DNA of 64,000 nucleotides. Origin: Lunularia cruciata. Taxonomy: Eukaryota > Streptophyta > Marchantiopsida > Lunulariales > Lunulariaceae. The stretch covers positions 25,301,001 through 25,365,000 of the forward strand of contig OX419758.1 in the NCBI GenBank assembly GCA_948567375.1, in the 5' to 3' direction. Shown here in pieces: positions 61,040 to 64,000 of this stretch. Under the pieces are notes generated by a model that was not told the DNA's origin, ran no database searches, and saw only the letters and a program-made list of their open reading frames with translations. The translations under genes were made by a program, and so were the position numbers. Position 1 is the stretch's first letter; every line of letters begins with the position of its first letter.

Positions 61040-61595
61040 ATAATCAGATTGCTTAACACTCTCAACTCAACTCAACTCAGATCAGTACTTGATCTGTCAC
61101 TCTATAAACTGCCAACAACTGGGCACTGATTACAGTCAAGCCACACCCACTCAAGCACAGAGAATCCAGGTGACGCTCACCGGCCTCTGTCCACCATAGC
61201 CAGGAACTCGAAGGCTCAACATCAAAGAAGTGAGCTCTCTGGAGCTCACTTTGAAACTATACCCCCTGGACTTGAGCTAGCCCTGAAACCCTAACGGTCC
61301 CGCTGACGGCACACTCGACGGTGCAAACGGTGCAAAGTGACGGTGGGCCCCACCGTGAAGTCAGTACCCGAACACAAAATCTAACCGTCGGAAAGTAGTC
61401 CCTGGGAAACTGATAGAATAACTCTAACTACCATCACTGGAACTCCAGTGTCCGAGCATCTAAATGCGGAACTACAAATGGCGTGACAGCTGTCGTGCGT
61501 ATATACATTGCTACACAACATACATCGCTGTCAACATCATACACTATAAAAGCACAACTCACACATAAGTCATACATAGACTCTAAAGTGCCACA
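61040..61595 (-). repeat. LTR of PHD-type gypsy family
   Basis: The 556 bp copy starts TGTGGCACTTTAGAG right after the polypurine tract and ends ...CTGATTA. It matches the decayed LTRs at 3592-4055 and 13,912-14,362. Confidence 0.75.
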
Positions 61596-61597
61596 AT

Positions 61598-61606
61598 CGC
61601 CCCCCT
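61598..61606 (-). other. Polypurine tract
   Basis: The minus strand reads AGGGGGGCG two bases before the LTR start. In LTR elements this RNase H-resistant tract primes plus-strand DNA synthesis. Confidence 0.7.
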
Positions 61607-61770
61607 AGCTGGCAGTTAGGTCCCTCTAACTCCAAATAGCCATCTACTCTAAGTATATGGTATACCCTCTAATGGGCAAAGATCAGGAGGCCGGGTGCTA
61701 TGGAGCCCCATCGTTAGTCGCCTGTCTGCAATCTATACCATATAAATAATGAACTAGCTATAGGTCAAGT

Positions 61771-61905
61771 ACATCTAGGACATAACCACTGTCCCTAAGG
61801 AACCACCGTGAGGGGAGGAGTCATACATGCCATATGCCATCCTCTGGAACAGCTATCACACACTAACATAGTAGCAGCTCCACCAAAAGAGCCACATAAC
61901 ATACA
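61771..61905 (-). other. PHD finger at the end of gypsy integrase
   Basis: The minus-strand translation has C-ML-C, then after 11 residues C-DS-C, RGW-H-MA-C, and a GQWLC-PR-C tail: a full C4HC3 zinc pattern with the conserved Trp. A TAG stop stands between PPLTVVP and GQW. The frame is continuous with the integrase C-terminus upstream. Confidence 0.85.
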
Positions 61906-62235
61906 CCTCAAGCCTGCACGTACAAGTGCCAAGCTTGGGTCCATAGTACCATCAATGTTTGGAAGGTGGCATGGTGCACAATTGCGCACATGATCCTTCC
62001 AAACAACACCATCACGTCCTTCTAACACAAGGACTCCAGATGGAAAAACCTCACACACTCTCAAGATAGTGCGGCCTGTAGAAACATCAAGTGTCGTCGG
62101 TGTTGTCTGTTGTAGATATACATAGTCGCCTGGATGAAATCGACGGATCGAGGGTCTATAACCTCTTCCTCAAATGGTAGCATAGCGTAAAGTATCTCTA
62201 TGCTGAGCAATCGCCAAGTTCTCAAAAGCCATTGA

Positions 62236-62658
62236 TGTAAAAGACCAAAACCGAGGAGAGAAATAGGAGAATGGAAATTCACATTGGGACACTTGAATGA
62301 GGGAAAACTCCGAATGCCTAGCATGAGCTTCGGCCTTGGTATTTATAGGTAGCAAACAAGTCCCTTGAAGCTTCTCAAGAAGCTTCCTTGAGCCGCTTTC
62401 TTGGAGTGCAAGCCAAGTTAACTAGGAAGCTTCTCAAGAAGCTTCCTTCTAGAAGCCGCCTACTTGGCGTGCAAGCTAAGCTAGTTAGAAGCTTCTAGAA
62501 GCTTCCTTCTAGAAGCTACCTGCTTAGGGCGCAAGTTAACTAGTTAGGAAGCTTCCCAAGAAGCTTCTTAGATGCTTCTAGAATATTCTAGGCTATTTTG
62601 TCTTATTATCTACTTCATAAGCTCAACTAACTTCGTCGCTAAACTCCATATTGTTACA
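62236..62658 (-). repeat. 3' LTR, 400-460 bp family
   Basis: The 423 bp copy runs on the minus strand from TGTAACAATATGGAGTTTAGC (62,658) to GGTCTTTTACA (62,236). It is the best preserved member of the family here. The flanking host bases at 62,231-62,235 are attga; the partner flank lies outside the window. Confidence 0.88.
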
Positions 62659-62724
62659 TATTCCCCCGCCGCTAGTTGGTGACGTCCTCGTCGCTAGTGA
62701 AGCTTCAAATTCCTTGATGGCCAT

Positions 62725-64000
62725 CTATGCATTTTGGAGGTGAGAAAGAGGTTCCCATGTAGCATCATGAAGGGGATACCCTTTCCAAAGGACCTTGTAC
62801 TCCGTATGTTGGTGACGGCCTCGTTGAATATGGCGACGCGCAAGGATACGATCAACTTCGTACTCCTCATGATCATTGATAGGGACAGGAAGAGGGGGAG
62901 GTTGGACTCGAGAGGAAAAGGAAGAAGGGTTAGGAACAAAGGGTTTCAACTTGGAAATATGAAAGACAGGATGGATACGCATGTGACAAGGTAAGGCAAG
63001 ACGATAAGCAACAGGAGAGATAATGTGGGTGATATCAAAGGGTCCTATCCAATTAGGGGCAAGTTTACGAACTTGGGTATCAAGTGGGAGAGGGAGGTTA
63101 CTAGAGGATAGCATGACTTTATCACCAACTTCAAAGGTGAGATCACGACGATGATGGTCTGCATATTGTTTTTGGCGATTCTGAGCAACAAGGAGGTGAG
63201 ATTTGGCTTGTTGGAGAGATTGGGATATAGTGGTCAAGAATGTAGAAGTATGAGGAACCTGAGAGGGAGGGGGAGCAAGAAGAGAATCTGGAACAAGCGG
63301 ATCTTGGCCAAAATTGAGAAAGAAGGGAGAAAATCCAGTGCTTGCCTGTTTGGAATTGTTGTAGGCAAATTCTGCAGCTGCAAGACATTCATCCCAGTTG
63401 GTATGGTGGACATTGACAAAGGCCCGCAACATATTCTCCAATGTACGATTGGCGCGTTCGGTTTGTCCATCAGTTTGAGGATGATAGGCCATGGACAAAG
63501 CAAGCTTGGTGCCGAGTATCTGGAAGAGTGCTTGCCAAAACTTCCCGGTAAATTGAGGATCACAGTCGGAGATGAGTACACGTGGCATCCCATGATGCTT
63601 GAAGACATTGTCAAAGTAGATTTGCTTTAAGGTTGGAGCATCCACGGTATCACAGGTTGGTGCCAAGTGGATTTGCTTACTAAGCTTATCCACAAACACC
63701 ACAATTGCGGTGTGTCCTTGTTTTGTCTTTGGCAAGGATGTGATGAGATCCAAGCTCACATGCTCCCAACGAGCGGATGGAATGGCGAGTGGTTGAAGGA
63801 GTCCACTCGGCTTCTGGTTGCTGGCCTTGTTCCATTGGCAACTCTCACATGATCGGACAAAGTCTCGAACATCTCGTGTCATGTTGGGCCACCACCATTG
63901 GCGTTGGAGGGTGCCCAAGGTCTTGTCCACTCCCATGTGACCAGCTATTGGTAAATCATGGGCTTCTTGAAGGCGCACTAGTCGAAGATCACCTTTGGCT
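62725..64000 (-). CDS. Chromovirus integrase with chromodomain (partial, open at edge)
   Basis: A continuous frame of over 420 codons with no stop, entering from beyond the window. It inserts element cDNA into chromosomes. Visible parts, counting from the codon at 63,978: HHCC zinc finger (H7, H14, C44, C47), DDE core with D77 (SLDLITSLP), D138 (ISDCDPQFTGKFW) and E174 (TDGQTERANRTL), the last two 35 residues apart as in active integrases. The C-terminal domain follows (HPVFHISKLKPFVP), then a chromodomain (about 372-417: EYEVDRILARRHIQRG, VLWKGYPLHDATWEP). It stops with TAG after HLQNA. It has all expected catalytic residues and looks recently active. The protein would be released from a Gag-Pol precursor. 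Confidence 0.92.
   Translation of the reverse strand, partial: AKGDLRLVRLQEAHDLPIAGHMGVDKTLGTLQRQWWWPNMTRDVRDFVRSCESCQWNKASNQKPSGLLQPLAIPSARWEHVSLDLITSLPKTKQGHTAIVVFVDKLSKQIHLAPTCDTVDAPTLKQIYFDNVFKHHGMPRVLISDCDPQFTGKFWQALFQILGTKLALSMAYHPQTDGQTERANRTLENMLRAFVNVHHTNWDECLAAAEFAYNNSKQASTGFSPFFLNFGQDPLVPDSLLAPPPSQVPHTSTFLTTISQSLQQAKSHLLVAQNRQKQYADHHRRDLTFEVGDKVMLSSSNLPLPLDTQVRKLAPNWIGPFDITHIISPVAYRLALPCHMRIHPVFHISKLKPFVPNPSSFSSRVQPPPLPVPINDHEEYEVDRILARRHIQRGRHQHTEYKVLWKGYPLHDATWEPLSHLQNA

Larger units (their letters stand above)
60935..62235 (-). mobile_element. PHD-type Ty3/gypsy fragment (3' end)
   Basis: On the minus strand: integrase C-terminus (about 62,235-61,906), PHD finger (61,905-61,771), 3' untranslated part, polypurine tract (61,598-61,606), LTR (61,595-61,040) and the start of a second LTR (61,039-60,935). 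The integrase end is open at 61,795-62,064 (HVRNCAPCHLPNIDGTMDPSLALVR). A single stop lies in the PHD tail. The 5' part is lost to the insertion at 62,236. Far less decayed than the copy at 1076-4055. Confidence 0.8.
62236..64000 (-). mobile_element. Young chromovirus, 3' half (runs past window edge)
   Basis: 3' LTR 62,236-62,658, polypurine tract (about 62,660-62,675, minus GGCGGGGGAATA) and an intact integrase-chromodomain frame. It is inserted in the PHD-type element's integrase. The internal part continues beyond 64,000. Confidence 0.9.

Noticed and set aside
62061-62324. 87-codon minus-strand frame crossing the LTR border
   Set aside because: It joins LTR sequence to the interrupted integrase across the insertion point; a chance fusion.

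Overview
The window looks like nuclear DNA from a land plant, most likely a non-flowering one such as a moss or other bryophyte. The genes have GT-AG introns of about 100-660 bp. A plant-type patatin-like phospholipase and a plant HMA protein are present. Decayed Ty3/gypsy LTR retrotransposons fill at least half of the sequence. The species cannot be fixed from sequence alone.

Layout. 1-23,925 is a nested pile of broken Ty3/gypsy elements. Two LTR families recur: a ~735-741 bp family with termini TGTAATAC/GTATTACA, and a ~400-460 bp family starting TGTAAC and ending TTTTACA. A third family (LTR TGTGGCAC...) belongs to elements whose integrase is followed by a PHD finger. One nearly complete chromovirus (16,655-23,302) is inserted inside the integrase of an older relative and itself carries a solo LTR in its own LTR. 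23,926-28,300 is AT-rich DNA without a recognisable gene. 28,567-32,140 (+) is an eight-exon DEAD-box RNA helicase of the ROK1/DDX52/RH57 type, with two telo-box motifs upstream. 34,300-43,200 is a second repeat block containing a chromovirus with both LTRs (36,995-42,413). 43,370-50,050 holds no gene I can identify but has two striking hairpins and several tandem duplications. 50,631-52,543 (+) is a two-exon patatin-related phospholipase. 54,641-55,485 (-) is a small three-exon HMA (heavy-metal-associated) protein gene, too broken up by introns to show as one reading frame. 60,330-64,000 is a third repeat island: a PHD-type gypsy fragment interrupted by a young chromovirus whose integrase-chromodomain frame is open to the window edge.

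How it works together. The three host genes do not form an operon or an obvious pathway. The helicase acts in small-subunit rRNA maturation, the phospholipase on membrane lipids, and the HMA protein probably in metal binding. They sit as islands between retrotransposon blocks. Most premature stops in the elements fit C-to-T transitions, as expected of long-methylated, silenced plant repeats. The most unusual item is the PHD finger at the end of the gypsy integrase, seen in two independent copies.
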